Below, in pieces: positions 1-11,828 of a stretch of DNA of 64,000 nucleotides. The stretch is from Trochalopteron elliotii (taxonomy: Eukaryota; Chordata; Aves; Passeriformes; Leiothrichidae). The notes below the pieces were generated by a model. The model did not search any database. It had not been told where the DNA came from and saw only the letters and a program-made list of their open reading frames with translations. Both the position numbers and the translations under genes were made by a program. The stretch is taken from assembly GCA_024734555.1 (NCBI GenBank), contig JANPWX010020150.1, positions 3,217,391-3,281,390 on the forward strand, given 5' to 3'. The number at the start of each line of letters is the position of its first letter. Position 1 is the stretch's first letter.

Positions 1-3000
1 TTTCAAACCCCAGAAGACCACAGATCCTTTTCCCTTTTCTTTCTCCTACTCTTTTCTCATTTACATTTAGACAAATGACATATAGCAATTAGGTTTCTGA
101 TTCTGCCAAAACTTTAAATAGGATGCTTTAAAAATAGCCTTTTAAACTTCCTTTTATTTTTTTCTTTTTTCATGCAGCGAATAATAGAAACAGTCTGCTT
201 TTTTAACACTTTTTTAACAACAGTCATTTGGAAATTCAGGCCTGAATGCTGACAAGTTTGACTAGTACAGAGAGTTTTGAAGCTATTGTGGCACTTACTG
301 TCTTTGTTACTTCCCCCTCCACTTCTCCCTTTTCCCTCTTCCTTTCATTCACCATTGACAATATATGCATTCATAATTGAAGAAATTCTTTTCTTAATGA
401 GTTGTTGCTCTTGTCGGTGGTATGGCTGCTGTTTCTGCAAACTAAACACATTTGACTGCTAATTTCCCATTGAAAGACATTGGAAGGTTCCTGAAATTAA
501 TGGCGTAAGACAAGTTGTTGTAAGACAAACTGGTAGGCTCTGATGTGAAAATTAGTGTGTCTCCTCTGACACAGAAGCTAAGTGCAGGAAGTTGGCATAG
601 CAGTGAGCAGCCTGAATACTCATAAAGCTCCATCATCAAGGAAGAAAAAGATAAAATTTGAAGATTTCCCATATTTCAGAGACTTGGAAACAGCAAGAAA
701 TAGAAAAAAATATCAGAATATGTAGGCATGGAGAAGGTGAAAGTAAACTTCTTAACAAGAGGAATTTGGAGGATTTTTCATGACAAAAACTCTTTTACTC
801 TGAGAAATCAATGACTTTGTTTGGGACCTGCTGTTAGTATTTTGCTTCAGTGTAGTATGTGTTAAGTCATGAGTAATTGTGGGAAATTGAGAAGATTTTT
901 AAGCCAGGAGGTTACAGTACACAACTTTAGTTACTGATGAGGAAATAACAGAAGAAAAAAATCATAAACCCATGGATATTGAAAATTGTCTTCCATTCAT
1001 GCAAATGGCTATTCATTTGGTTAAATCTAGTGAAATACTCTGCCAGAGTAAGACGAGGTGATACAAGAATTTGTATCTACTGTAACAATTTGCCCTACTT
1101 CTTTGGAGAAAAAAGAGAATATTCCTGGTTGACCATTTTCTCAGGGACACTCATTTCACATATGCAGGCAGCCATTGCAGTTTTTACCTAAAAGGTCTCT
1201 GCCCTTAAATGCAGTGTGTCACATGAAGCCATCAAACTCCTTAACCACATCTAGGTTCTGCTATTTCTTCCTAGAAATCATTGTAAATATTTCCTTGAGG
1301 TTTGAAAAACTGGCTTCTCTGCTATAGTAGTTTTCTTGGGTTTTTTGTACTATCAAGATCCTTGATTAAATGATTCAAAATACAATCTATTTGATTTTAT
1401 TTTATACAACAGAATAAACACATATTACCTGACAGAATTATTTTGTATTTTTTTTTTAAATTAGGCTATTTCTGATATCTCCTGGTGTAGACTTTATCTC
1501 ATTAATAGTGGACCTAAATGGATTTTGAAAATGATGCAGTTTTTGCTTAGATAAAACCCTGTTAAAATAAAAATAATTTATTTTAGACAAATTTTTTACC
1601 TACATTAAGGAAATTGGAATGTGTTCTTACTGTTGTGAATGATCTCCAGACTACAAAATTGTCAGGAAAAAATTATGACAAGTATTACATGTCATCAAAA
1701 AAAATTAAGTGGCAATTAAAAATTCACCATTCCGTCCTTCTTCTGGCTGACTTGCCCAATATTTCCAACAGGTTATAGACTACACTTCCCAAACAGAAAT
1801 GACCAAAATTTTATATCATACATTTGTATGTTGAATCCATGTAAAGCCAACAAAGAAGAATAAATCAAAACAAAATCCACAAAGATTTGTCCAACTGCCC
1901 CTCCGATGTATTCACTCTGAAAATAGAATCTATGAAGCTTTTTTTTGACTACTCAGAGCAACTTTTAAGTAAATGATCTTGGGACTGATTAATTCTGCAT
2001 CCCGTTAAAAATGTGAAGTAAGCATAAGCAGGAATAGAGTGTTAATAGCTATGCTGTAATGATATCAGGAAACAAGGGAAGAACTCAGGCTATTTGGGAA
2101 TGCACCATGACAGCTCTTACAACAGTGGATGATCAGTACTGTTCTGTGTGGACTTCTCTTAAAGGGACTAGTAACCTCTACTGTTTTTCAGAAGATGTGT
2201 TTTCTTGTGAAGATGTAAGTATTTTCACACATCACTCATCCTCCATGTGAACATCAATGATCATAAAGGGTAATATATAAAAGTATTGGAGGTGATTGTG
2301 TTTTCTGCTGTCTCCCTGGCGAATGGAGATGTAGATAAAAGATTAAAAAAAAGACAAGAGAGTTCAATGGAGAAATACATGTCCTGTACACCAAGAATTA
2401 ATTTAATAAGAAGCTTTTCCCTGCTACTGGGTGATTAAACTAAATTGCCATTCTAAACTTTTCTGTGCTGCATTTCAAATGTCAACACATTACATCGCTA
2501 TTCCTCTTAATTTCTCACAAAGAAAATGCAAAATGAATTCATTATGCTGGAGTAAGTGGAAAAAATGATGAGTTTCTCCAGAAGAGTAGGCAACGGGGAG
2601 AGATTGGGCAGGGCGATTATATTGAGATATTTGAATAGCTGGCCATTAGCAAGAGGATCCCCATTACTTTGCTGATAATTATATCCTCTTCACTGTGACT
2701 TCCCAGTGGAATAATACAATGTTCCCAGTGCAGGAGATAATGAAAAATACCATTCAGGTGGTACATATATGCCAAGAATAGTGTGTTGTATTTCTTCCCT
2801 TCCCCCATCATGTAGATTGCAATAGCACGCACCTACACGATATGTTAATGTGTGTTTGGTTGTTCAGGGCTGTGTGCAGGGCAAATAAATGTATCTTGAA
2901 AATGGAGCTGGCAGTGGAATATCATTCTCCCAGTGTAATTATCTCCTGTGTTTAGTGGGCCCGGTGTATTGCTGAGTACATTTTTGTTAGCTATTATGTA

Positions 3001-3999
3001 AATGACTTTCAAAGCCCACCACATTGTAATAACGAGGACTTTGGAAAGGATCTTATAGAGATGAAGTTTTTTTCCTATTTTAAAGAGAGATGTATGTTTC
3101 TCCTAATTAATCTATCATTTTGCAGACACGTTTCTGTTCAGAAATCAAGGAAAATGAAACAAACAAACAAAAAGAAAGAAGGAGGGAAAATACAGCACAA
3201 GAACACCCACTCATTTACAGTAACTATTTTTTTCCAACTGATACATAAAATCTCTCATGTGTTATTGCTACCTTATCACTTCTTGGCATTTTTATTGCTG
3301 TTCTATTTTCAGTTTGAGGGAATCTTGCTGCATACTGTATATCTGTCTCAGATTCATTAATTTTCAGAGAAAACTCAATTTGCATCAAAATACTTTGCTG
3401 TTTGGATGTTACTTTACATATCTTGGGGCCTCATGGATTGCAAGAGGACTTTGCCTTCCAATTATTTACCAGAGGGGAGAAAAGCAATGCCTCTGAAATT
3501 GCTCAAATTTGAATACTGCAGAAGGAAGTAGAATTTTGTTCTTGGTTTCTCCTATGAAAGCGTTTTACTGGACAACCCACGTCACTGGTTTGGTTTGACT
3601 TGGATTTGATTTGTTCTCGTATTTAACAAGAATCATAAATGAATGTACATTAAGTTCAGTAATGACCTGTGGTAACCAATTTTTCATTATACGTGCTTCC
3701 ATAAAAAAGTTTTAAACATTTACAGGTCATGCAAGAGGAATATTTTTTATGATATTGTTATACAAGTAGAAATATTCACTTGGATACTATTAATGAATTT
3801 TATGACAAAAGCTGTAAAAATATGGGGGGATGGATTCCCTTCTTATTGGAAAGTCACTCTGGCATAAATTTAAATGCCTTTAGTGAAGGAAGAGTAAGTG
3901 TTTCTCTTTTGGTTGTTTTGGTTTGGAGGTTTGGGGAAAGGAGAGAGGTTGAGATGACAGAGAGAAACTGTGTCACTTTATCTGGTGTTAACAAGATGA
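1..3999. other. Unique non-coding sequence
   Basis: AT-rich sequence with no recognisable gene, exon or interspersed repeat. Open frames are all under 100 codons and look like chance. It contains short pyrimidine-rich stretches (about 305-350), oligo-T runs (about 1446-1457) and a CAAA/A-G-rich patch (3159-3185). The part at about 2560-3060 is less A/T-monotonous and is listed separately as a candidate conserved block. Confidence 0.6.
2560..3060. promoter_or_regulatory. Candidate conserved non-coding element
   Basis: This stretch has even base composition, almost no homopolymers and no repeat signature. It contains several AT-rich homeodomain-type cores (ATTA/TAAT), for example within ctattatgtaaatgac near 2992. 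That texture is typical of ancient conserved non-coding elements in vertebrate gene deserts. This is inference from texture only. Conservation cannot be seen in a single sequence, and the block could equally be ordinary unique DNA. Confidence 0.2.
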
Positions 4000-4000
4000 A

Positions 4001-4070
4001 TCATAGAATCATAGAATGGCCTGGGTTGGAGGGAACCTAAAATATTCCCGGGTTTCAAAACCCTCATCTG
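4001..4070 (-). mobile_element. CR1 3'-end fragment
   Basis: Reading the minus strand, this is the last ~70 bp of a CR1 element. The two tail units appear on + as tcatagaatcatagaatgg, followed by cctgggttggagggaacct, the complement of the CR1 terminal block. Similarity fades after about 4070, so only the extreme 3' end was inserted or survives, which is typical of the severe 5' truncation of CR1. It has no coding capacity. Confidence 0.9.
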
Positions 4071-4953
4071 TGAAGTTCAGTTTCTTTTGTATGGAACTTT
4101 CCACTGTAAAAAAAACCGTATCAGTGGAAGGAAAAAATTATCTCCAACATATGCAATTTTTTTTTTTTTTCCGCAAAGGATATGAAAATGAGGCAGAAGC
4201 TCCTGAACGTCCTTTTGCATGTGGGCATCTATGCTGCTAATATTTTCAGGTGAGTGAACTTCTGCAGGTTCATTTGGCACTGTCAAATGTCCAGAATATC
4301 CACAACATATGAAAATATATTTGGAATAGAATCTGAAATGAGGGTATGGAAGCTTGTCATTTACACAATAAATCTGGATATACAGAACCCCCCAAATGCA
4401 AGAAACTTTATAGTATTAGTTGCAAATAAACAGTTATGTGTGTTACCTGCAATAAACTGATACTGATTCCTGTGACTTGCCCTCTTCTTTTCTCTTTCTT
4501 TTGCCCCTTCACACTCTTCTTTCTTATTTTCTTTGGTTTTTGTTTGTTTGTGTATTTGTTTTTCATATTCCTTTTACATCAGATACATTTGTAGTTCTTG
4601 TGTGCAAAACAATAAAGTTTTGTGAACATTGGGAACTATTCACTGGTCTTTGCTAATACTCTTTTCTTAGGGAACACTTAAATAAACAATGTGTGCAGAC
4701 ACTGTATAAATCAAGAACTTTGAATAATAAGTTAAAGGATTGTCTCCAATTTGCCTCCACTTTTCTTCCTCTAGAAACTTGACATATGAGATGAAAAATG
4801 ACCATAAAGTTTTTATGTTCTCTTTAGGTTGTGATCCCTAATCTACCCTTCTACAACAAGGACAGACACCTCTGAATAAAAGTTCTTGAGTAATAAGCCA
4901 AAGCAATATGCTATCTTGTGCTTCCTCATATTTACATAGCACATATTTATGTT

Positions 4954-4988
4954 AAAACAAAAAAGCAAACAAAAAACAAACAAAAAAA
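4954..4988. repeat. CAAA-rich low-complexity tract
   Basis: Irregular A-rich tract with spaced C residues, related to a (CAAA)n/(CAAAAAA)n microsatellite. It is far shorter than the G/T-rich tracts elsewhere and is written on the opposite strand relative to them. Confidence 0.7.
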
Positions 4989-7031
4989 TCAGCTATTTCA
5001 TAATCTTCATAGTAACTAAGCAGGTGTAAAAACTTACGACCTTTTACAGAAAAGATAGTCTTTTTCTATCTTTAACACATACTGCATATAATATGCACGT
5101 CTATCTTCAAGAAGTACCAGATTTTGGTGAGAACACACTGAAAGACAATCTTTTTTCATTATTTACATAAAAAATAGATAGATGGAATAGATAAGCAGAA
5201 AGATAGAATGTTATTCCTTAATGGGCTTCATTTTTTGTTTCACTTTTTTTGTTTAAATTAATACTTAACATTTAATTGCACTGGTGTTATTCTTAATGTT
5301 ATTTCAATTAGTTTGGAGGGAGATTTTTTGTTTTTTTGTGTAATAAAGCTTGAAATGCTTGGGCAGAATCATAGAAATGGATTAAATCTGTTGACGTCAA
5401 TCTAATTGTGCAATCTACACAGTGGTGTTGAAAATTGATCAATACAAAACATGTTTTACATATTTCAGTATGAATTTCCTCCTGTTACTCAGCAGTGGTT
5501 ACTCAAATGTATATTTTCAACAAAAAAGAAATTATGAATTTTAAGACTGGAATCTTATTCTACAATCTGTGTTCGAGAAAAATCACTTTAGCTTGCCTTA
5601 CAAATGACCTAAAGAGGCCTCCTACTGAAAAGTGGTGGTTTTCATTCTCCATCTTCAGTCAAATTTTAGCATCCTTTCTGAGGGAGCCAGCTGTCACTTG
5701 GTTAAGGGTTTGGAAATCTAGGCAAAAGCCTACTTTTATTTCATCAAGACAATTCAGATAATGTGGGCGCGTCCAAATAGCTATTAGAGAGAGTGTTAGC
5801 TTCCACTTGATCATTAGGCTGGGATTCATCTGACTAAATGTAGACATCAATGAGGTAGCCACATATTTTTTATCTTGTCACCCCAGCCAATGAGGGAAAC
5901 AAGGTCATGATTCATCTTGTCCTTAAGAAAATGCTCAGAATATATTAGATGAATTACTATTCCTCTCCCTAGACAATAACAAAGTGTACTCAAAATTCTG
6001 AGAGGTGGATGTCCAGTGTAGATAACTAAAACTAAAGATGATGAATCACAACATAAATATTCATGTCTTTTTCTATAGATTTCAAGCAATTTTTATTTGG
6101 TTTCTCAAGACTATTTCAGACTAACTGATTAAACACTATTTAAGCTTGTCTTACTCTGACTTTTGAGTCAAAGACAGCACAGGAAACTCTGAGAGGTCAT
6201 TCATCTGAACCTGTTTGAGACATCTGACTTTCTCTGTTGATTATTATGTTTAATTTTTTTCTTACAATACGATTCTTCCCATTGAGGTTTTTTGGCCTAA
6301 AAGACACCTAAATTTAACTTCTGTCCCCATCCTTGTTGTGTCACAGAATGCTGCCATCACAGTAATGCCCAAACTTTGTTCGATGTCTCTTTAACGCTTG
6401 GACCTTCAAAGAATTTTTTTAGAGTTATTTTTTCATATCCCTAAAAATCTTAGGGCATTGTATTACCCTTATATAACGCATGCCCAGACCTTTTTGTTTA
6501 AATAATATAGGAGAAGCTTTGGAGGTCATGCCCCCAATCTCCACTGTTTTGGAAGCCTATTCATTGCATTCCAGATCTGTGTCTTTTAATCACTCAGTGG
6601 GCAGCAGTAGTGCAACATGTACTGAGGTGACATCACTGTATCAAATGTCCATTAGTCATTTTTATTTCAGTCAAAGGGCCAGCTAATTAAGTCCTGACTT
6701 CCAGGTCCCACAAAAGCAACAAGAAAAGTGTTGCTTCTATACAACATGGTGTATCACCAGAGCTGTGCCTTCAGAATAATGTCAGAAAGATCTCCAGGGT
6801 TCCCAACTTATAAAGCCATCCAAGAGGATTGTCCTTGTCTTTCCTTTGAAGAGAGAAAACTAGGGTTAAAGGGACTTATTTCAGAACAGACCAGCTGCCT
6901 GCATGATTTGTTCCTCCTTATTTAGCAATAGCAAATAAAATGTGGTATAAAAAAAAAAAGAGTTTACACAAATGTGCAAAGAAAAAAAAACGGGAAGATC
7001 TGTCAGACTGTTTATCCCAGAAAAAAAAAGC

Positions 7032-7057
7032 AACAAAACAAAACAAAACAAAACAGA
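7032..7057. repeat. (ACAAA)n microsatellite
   Basis: About five copies of the pentamer ACAAA, preceded by a nine-base A run. It lies 70 bp downstream of another oligo-A run (6949-6959). Simple repeat with no other feature. Confidence 0.85.
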
Positions 7058-7970
7058 AAAATGTCCTCCAACATGAACAGCATGACCATTATCAACATTT
7101 AAAAGTTTATGGAAGTAATTTTGAAAAATAGGTCCAGGAAATTCATTTTGCGAAACTGTGTTTTTTACAAAGACAAATGATAGGAGAAAGACTGAGTCAA
7201 TACGGGTCACATCAAACTTGTAAATGAGGAGAGGGTCTATTACTGCTTTTGTTACTATGTATCTTACTGCCATCTCAGTCAAAAATTTTGCATTAGTACC
7301 CTCTCTTTCTCTTTTCTATCTGCCTTTTCTCCTTTTATATACAGTTTCTTTGTTCAACTCTCTCCAGCCAGGATGTTTGCAACACTCCAGGAAGATATTT
7401 TTATGACTGATATGTACAGTAAATGTGCTCATTTCAAAAAATGTGCTGTAAAAGGTCTACCCCATCTGACTCTATGTTTTCCCTGATGTCCCATCTCCAT
7501 GAAAAATAGATATCTAAAAAGCAGGACAGCAACAAATTTCACAGTGATGGTCTTGTGCTTCATTTTAACATTTACAGTGGCCTTGGGACCTAACTAGAGA
7601 ACCCAAGTGGTGGAAAGTCAAGCAGTGTGCTAGCACTAAACTGGGCAGGCAAGATCATAAGAATTCTGCTGAATTTGATCTATGAACTTTGATAAAATGT
7701 AATAATTAATATTGACATCAAATAGTTGAAGACGATGTCTCTAAATCTGTTCATTCCAGCATCATCTGCTCTAAAATATAGTCATAGATTCTGGGGCTAT
7801 TTTAAAGGCTCTAATTGGGTAATTAATTGACAGGTTATTTTATTACCGATTTATCCATCCTGTTAAACTATCATGATTCTGACTTTTTCCCAAAGCATGA
7901 TGAATGTCACTGAAGAAAAAAGAATTTCAGAATTTCACCGTTTTTCCCAACTTCAAATGGTCCTTTTGTT

Positions 7971-8268
7971 TCACAGAATCAAAGAATCATTTAGTTTGGA
8001 AAGACCACGAGATCATTGAGTCCAAACTTTGACTGATTACCATCTTGTCAACAGGACCATGGCTCTGAATGCCACATCTGATCGTTTCTTGAGCACCTCC
8101 AGAGTGGTCAGTTCACCACCTTTCTGTGCAGTCCATTCCAATGCTTAGCAACCCTTTCCATGAAGAATTTCCTCCTCATGTCTGGTCTGAACCTCTCCCA
8201 GTACAGCTTGTTTCTATGCCCACTTGTCCTGTCTTGGGAGAGGAGACTGAGCCCAGCTTGCTGCACCA
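7971..8268 (-). mobile_element. CR1 retrotransposon fragment (CR1-J-like)
   Basis: A minus-strand 5'-truncated CR1 of about 300 bp. On + it opens with the tail complement cacagaatcaaagaatcatt. It then shows the blocks usual for this subfamily: tccaaactttgactgatta, the CTTGTCAACA block, cagtccattccaatgctta and gaagaatttcctcctcatg. The minus strand encodes the remains of the ORF2 C-terminal 'HWNxLPR' region but is interrupted by stops. Its head closely parallels the copy at 38,437, so both belong to one subfamily. It ends about 18 bp before a second CR1 in the same orientation. Confidence 0.93.
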
Positions 8269-8285
8269 ATTTGTGTGTATTGTTT

Positions 8286-8602
8286 CAGAATTTCAGATTT
8301 AGGAAGACTGGAAGACACTAGGTCTTCAAGTCCAACCTCGATGCTCAAGAAGAGTGTCCCAAAATATGTTAGTCCAGATTTTGTCTAAACAGTTTTTTAA
8401 TATCTCCAGGGAGCAAGACTTCTCAACCTCTCTGGGCAGCCTATTCCAGTACTCAGCCAATCTCACAGAGAAATTCTTCTCCATATTCACCAGTAACTTC
8501 CTGTGTTCCAGTTTCTGCCCATTGCCTCCTGTCCTATTTCTTGTCACTACCAAGGAGAGCCTGTCTCTGTCCTATTGACACTCTCCCTTGTATACATTGA
8601 CA
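8286..8602 (-). mobile_element. CR1 retrotransposon fragment (second, adjacent copy)
   Basis: A second minus-strand CR1 immediately follows the one ending near 8268. It starts again with a tail-like head (cagaatttcagatttagga) and repeats homologous blocks: ctctgggcagcctattccag, cacagagaaattcttctcc, ttctgcccattgcctcctg. It ends near tatacattgaca. Because the same CR1 region is traversed twice, this is a separate insertion rather than a continuation. Its internal blocks (ttccagtttctgcccattg) suit a Y/X-type CR1 subfamily rather than the J-like neighbour. Confidence 0.92.
8326..8553 (-). pseudogene. CR1 ORF2 C-terminal remnant
   Basis: An open frame of about 75 codons on the minus strand inside the CR1 copy. 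It keeps the conserved C-terminal block of the CR1 ORF2 polyprotein (endonuclease/reverse transcriptase): YWNRLPREVEKSCSLEILKN, corresponding to the family pattern HWNRLPREV-x-SLEVFK. The block lies downstream of the catalytic RT domain, so nothing catalytic is present. It is a truncated fossil, not a gene. Confidence 0.85.
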
Positions 8603-9769
8603 TAATAAAATAAGAAACAACCAAACAAATAAACCTACAAAGAAAACCCCTATTGCAGCCAAAAAAAGTATTTACCAAATCAAATTATGAGAAAAAAGTT
8701 ATTATGAAATCTTGTTCCTGAAGAAAACTGCTCCTTGTCATGAGCAGATTTTCTTGGTTTTGTTTGGGGTTTTTTGTTTGTTTGTTTCTCTTTTATCTTC
8801 TCCTGAAAGAGAAGCCTGTGAGTTCATTAATTTTTTTGTCTAATAGTGTGTAACATATAGTTGAGGAATGAAGAAAACAAGCCAAATCATTCAGCAATTT
8901 AAAAGGAGATTTTTATTCTGGATCTTAGGTATCTTTTGGTATAGGATATTTAAGAAAAGGGTGGATTTTTTTTTGTGTTTCTTCTTTCTTACACACCAGA
9001 AAACAATCTATGTGAGACTTTGTCAGCCTGTTTTATTAAGAGGAATAAAACTGACTAGGAGCTAGAATCTATCCAGGGGATATAGTCAAAATCTTTATTT
9101 TATTATTGATTTTCCCTTCTTCTAGCATTTCCACTGAGGAGTTTCAGTTTCAACAAGCAGATGGGCTCCTGTGAGGGCATTTAGCACACCTCAAGGGAAG
9201 ACTGAGGTAGGCATTCTTTAGGTTATCAACTAACTTGTCTGGCTCAGAGTTCCTTCATGAGTTTTTTCAACATAGGTCTGCATAATGCGTAAGGAAATTT
9301 CTCCAAATCTGTTGGCCCCTTGAACAGTTTTGGTGACAACAGATAGATCCAAAATGGTGTGGCTTTTGCACATCTTTGCTTTTCCTTTGCTATTGAAATT
9401 AATTTGTTATGTCCACGATTCACAAACTTGCTTTCCAGTCACCAAGGAGCACTCTTAGATATGAGGAGACTGCCTCAGAATGCAGGCACTGTAAATTTTC
9501 ATGAATTTATGTGAATTATTTCTGGATAGATTATGATTGAAATCAATGAGGTTCAACCAAGGTTAAAATCATTCACTCATAGGGAGTTCCTCATAAGAGG
9601 ATGGCATGATACAAATAACTACCATTGAAAGAAACAAAATATCAGAGATCAAATGAGAAAGCAATTAATGGACAATAATGGGTACACAGTGGTGAAGGTT
9701 TTATACTCCGTATATGACCAATTAACGTAAAATATGTTATCTTTTCCTAAAAAAAAAAAAAAAGCAGCA

Positions 9770-9804
9770 AAACAAGACAATAAAACAAGACAATAAAAAC
9801 AAGA
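9770..9804. repeat. 13-bp tandem repeat (AACAAGACAATAA)
   Basis: Two and a half copies of aacaagacaataa in direct tandem, right after a 15-base A run. Probably grown by slippage. No function is suggested. Confidence 0.8.
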
Positions 9805-9821
9805 TGTTCTTAATTACTTGT

Positions 9822-9851
9822 ACGTATACGTGTTCCTGATTTCGGGAACAC
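9822..9851. other. Palindrome and short hairpin
   Basis: ACGTATACGT (9822-9831) is a perfect 10-bp palindrome. Overlapping it, GTGTTCC (9830-9836) pairs perfectly with GGAACAC (9845-9851) across an eight-base loop. This is a minor structure. It has no U-tract and no other sign of an RNA gene. Confidence 0.5.
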
Positions 9852-10510
9852 TAAGTGATTTCTTCAGGCAGCTCTTGGGATTCAATAAAGAGTGCTCTAT
9901 GAAATCATAACATCATTAGAGAGACATTTAGTTTATGTTGGTAGGTAATCCTGTCCATCAGGGCCTGGCTTTCACAGCAAGGTATTTTTTCATTGAAGGC
10001 AATTTTGGCCTATTATCTGCAAGACTGTTCCAATGCCAGAAATCTTCCTGAGACTAGAAACTAATTCCATCTCTAGAAAACAAACCTTCAGAAGCCAGTC
10101 AGAAGTCAAATGGTGTCCATATGGAAATGTGTTTAGGAGTTATGTGTATGTAATTCAAAAAAATTTGATGCTATGGGACAAAACATTTATTTATAAAGAA
10201 AACAATATTTATTAAAAATACTTTTGTTTCCACAAAAAAAAATAGCCCACTGATATTTTCAGTGAATTCCAATTTTATAAAAAACTCCATCATTTGTTAA
10301 GTGTTTTGCTGTATCTAAGTAGTGTATTTGCCGTATTAACACTGTTTTCTCTGCTGTGGTTTTCTAATCATTACATCTCTCTCCTTGAAGATGTAGAAAA
10401 ATTAGTCCAGTTTAACTTGCTTATATATCTTTCTTTGTCTACTTTTTGTAGATTGTTGTAATCTCTCTGCTACAATGTTTGTTCTTTAAAATGTCTTCAT
10501 GGCTTTAGGT

Positions 10511-10565
10511 TTTTTCTTTATTTTTTTACCCTAAGATTTTTCTTCATTTTTTTACCCTAAGATTT
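10511..10565. repeat. 26-bp tandem duplication
   Basis: Two copies of a T-rich unit ending in accctaagattt (these ends at 10528-10539 and 10554-10565), a period of 26 bp. It sits directly 5' of the SINE below, so it may mark the target site or a local duplication near the insertion. Confidence 0.8.
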
Positions 10566-10572
10566 CTCTTCT

Positions 10573-10721
10573 TTCTTCCTTAGCTCAGTTGGTCAGACCT
10601 TGGTGCCAATAATATCAAGAACCTGTGTTCAATCCCCATATGGGCCATTCAGTTAAGATCTGGACTCTGTGATCCTTCTATGTCTCCTCCTACTCAGACT
10701 GTTTTGTGATTCTTTGTGATT
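10573..10721 (+). mobile_element. tRNA-Ile-derived SINE with CR1 tail (TguSINE1-like)
   Basis: About 145 bp on the plus strand. The head (about 10,580-10,648) aligns along nearly its full length with eukaryotic tRNA-Ile. It has an A-box region ttagctcagttggtcaga (10580-10597), an anticodon-arm region tggtgccaataatatcaag, a B-box-like tgttcaatcccc and the 3' acceptor end tatgggcca. The tail (about 10,662-10,720) is CR1-like: tggactctgtgatccttc, ctactcag, then tgtgattctttgtgattt. A tRNA-Ile head on a CR1 3' end is the known plan of passerine TguSINE1, transcribed by RNA polymerase III and moved by the CR1 enzyme. The A and B boxes are mutated, so it is probably inactive. The anticodon stem no longer pairs well, and no functional tRNA is claimed. 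Confidence 0.85.
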
Positions 10722-11828
10722 TCTTCTCTTTTTTTTTTTTTTTTCTCCTTTTTCCTTGTATTTCCTTTACTGCTTCCACAGTGAAAACTTGAAATCCATA
10801 CTGGGAACTAAATAATTCGATTAAAGGATTCCTTCTTGGGAGAGAAGATGAGGTAGAAATAAGACTTTTCTTATTTTGAACATTTTGAAAATGTTCAGCA
10901 GCCCAAGAAAACTACTTTTGAGTTGTTTGTGGGGGCAGGGAAGTGAAGGATGGTAATTTTTTTGTTACTTATTCCCCCTGTAGAGACCCGAATGCCAATC
11001 GACTCCTCTCACAGCACCACCTACTGTGGTGGTCTAGCTGCAGGCTAGTGTGAAGAAAGATTAAGCTTTTTCATCTGTAGTGTTACAGTTCCTGAGAGCC
11101 TCCTGCACTGCTGTTTCAGTAAAGAGATTTATAGAAGCACTTGATGAATTTTAGTCATTTTTTTATCAGTCTGTAACCATAGAAATGTGTGTGTGGAGAC
11201 CACTGCCATCTTAGGCACTGCTGCAATTTCTACAAATCATCTTACTTGTCTGCCTTATACCTTGTATTATATCAAACTTTTCATTAGGAAGGAATAAGAC
11301 AGCTTATATACAGAAACAGTACCCTAGTGCATCTTTATGCTGGTCATGCAGTGCAGAACATCAAAAGAATGAGCTGGAAGACCAAGGCAGGGACTTTGTA
11401 GGGGAAGGGGTTCACCTGATTGTGTAAGGTTGATACAAATGAGAGTGAAAAGCCCTTTGCATCCTTCTTCATACACGTAGAAACATCAGGAAGAAAGAAG
11501 TGTAAGGGATCTAACAATGGAGATTTCATTGTCCTAAAGATGTTATTAATGTCTACTGTCCCTGAGACGCTTTCCAGTCAAAAACGCCTCCCAGCTAATT
11601 CAAGGTTGTTAAGAATGAATCTTTTGGGCTGAATGTCTTCAGAGACAGTAAATAAACCACCTGCTCTCAGTGCAAAAGTTAATATGTAGAGATCACTCTA
11701 GGGTCTTGTCCTGTGGCTCTTGGGATATAATATCAAAATGATAACCAGTGGTTCCTGTTTAATTAAACAAGGTGACAGAACCTGGCATTCAGTAACTGCC
11801 TCTCAGAATAGAAATGTTCTTCTTCAGT
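10722..11828. other. Unique non-coding sequence
   Basis: Begins with a 16-18-base T run that merges with the 3' end of the SINE. The rest is unique sequence with no gene, repeat or regulatory site I can support. Confidence 0.55.

Larger units (their letters stand above)
4071..7970. other. Unique non-coding sequence with small low-complexity tracts
   Basis: No gene is seen. It holds an oligo-T run (4159-4172), a CAAA/CAAAAAA-rich tract (4954-4988) and a weak CR1-like start at about 5367-5420 (cagaatcatagaaatgg, then poorly matching sequence; not called). Two spots share an ATTCATCTGA...GACATC motif (5821-5848 and 6197-6228). An AATAAA followed by an oligo-A run lies at 6935-6959, and an (ACAAA)n tract at 7032-7057. 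All open frames are short and do not resemble known proteins. Confidence 0.55.
8603..10510. other. Unique non-coding sequence
   Basis: No gene or interspersed repeat recognised. It contains a short T/G-rich tract with (TTTG)n at 8757-8790, an oligo-A run at 9749-9763 followed by a 13-bp tandem repeat, and a small palindrome/hairpin at 9822-9851. Confidence 0.55.

Noticed and set aside
5367..5420. CR1 fragment starting cagaatcatagaaatgg
   Set aside because: Only the first ~17 bp match. The following bases do not follow the CR1 terminal block, so the match is too weak to call.
6680..6959. Processed pseudogene ending in AATAAA plus poly(A)
   Set aside because: The AATAAA-to-A-run spacing is right, but the upstream sequence resembles no known mRNA and no target-site duplication is visible. 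A-runs are common here.
10580..10650. Functional tRNA-Ile gene
   Set aside because: The anticodon arm and the A and B boxes carry several mutations, and the sequence continues directly into a CR1-like tail. It is a SINE head, not a tRNA gene.
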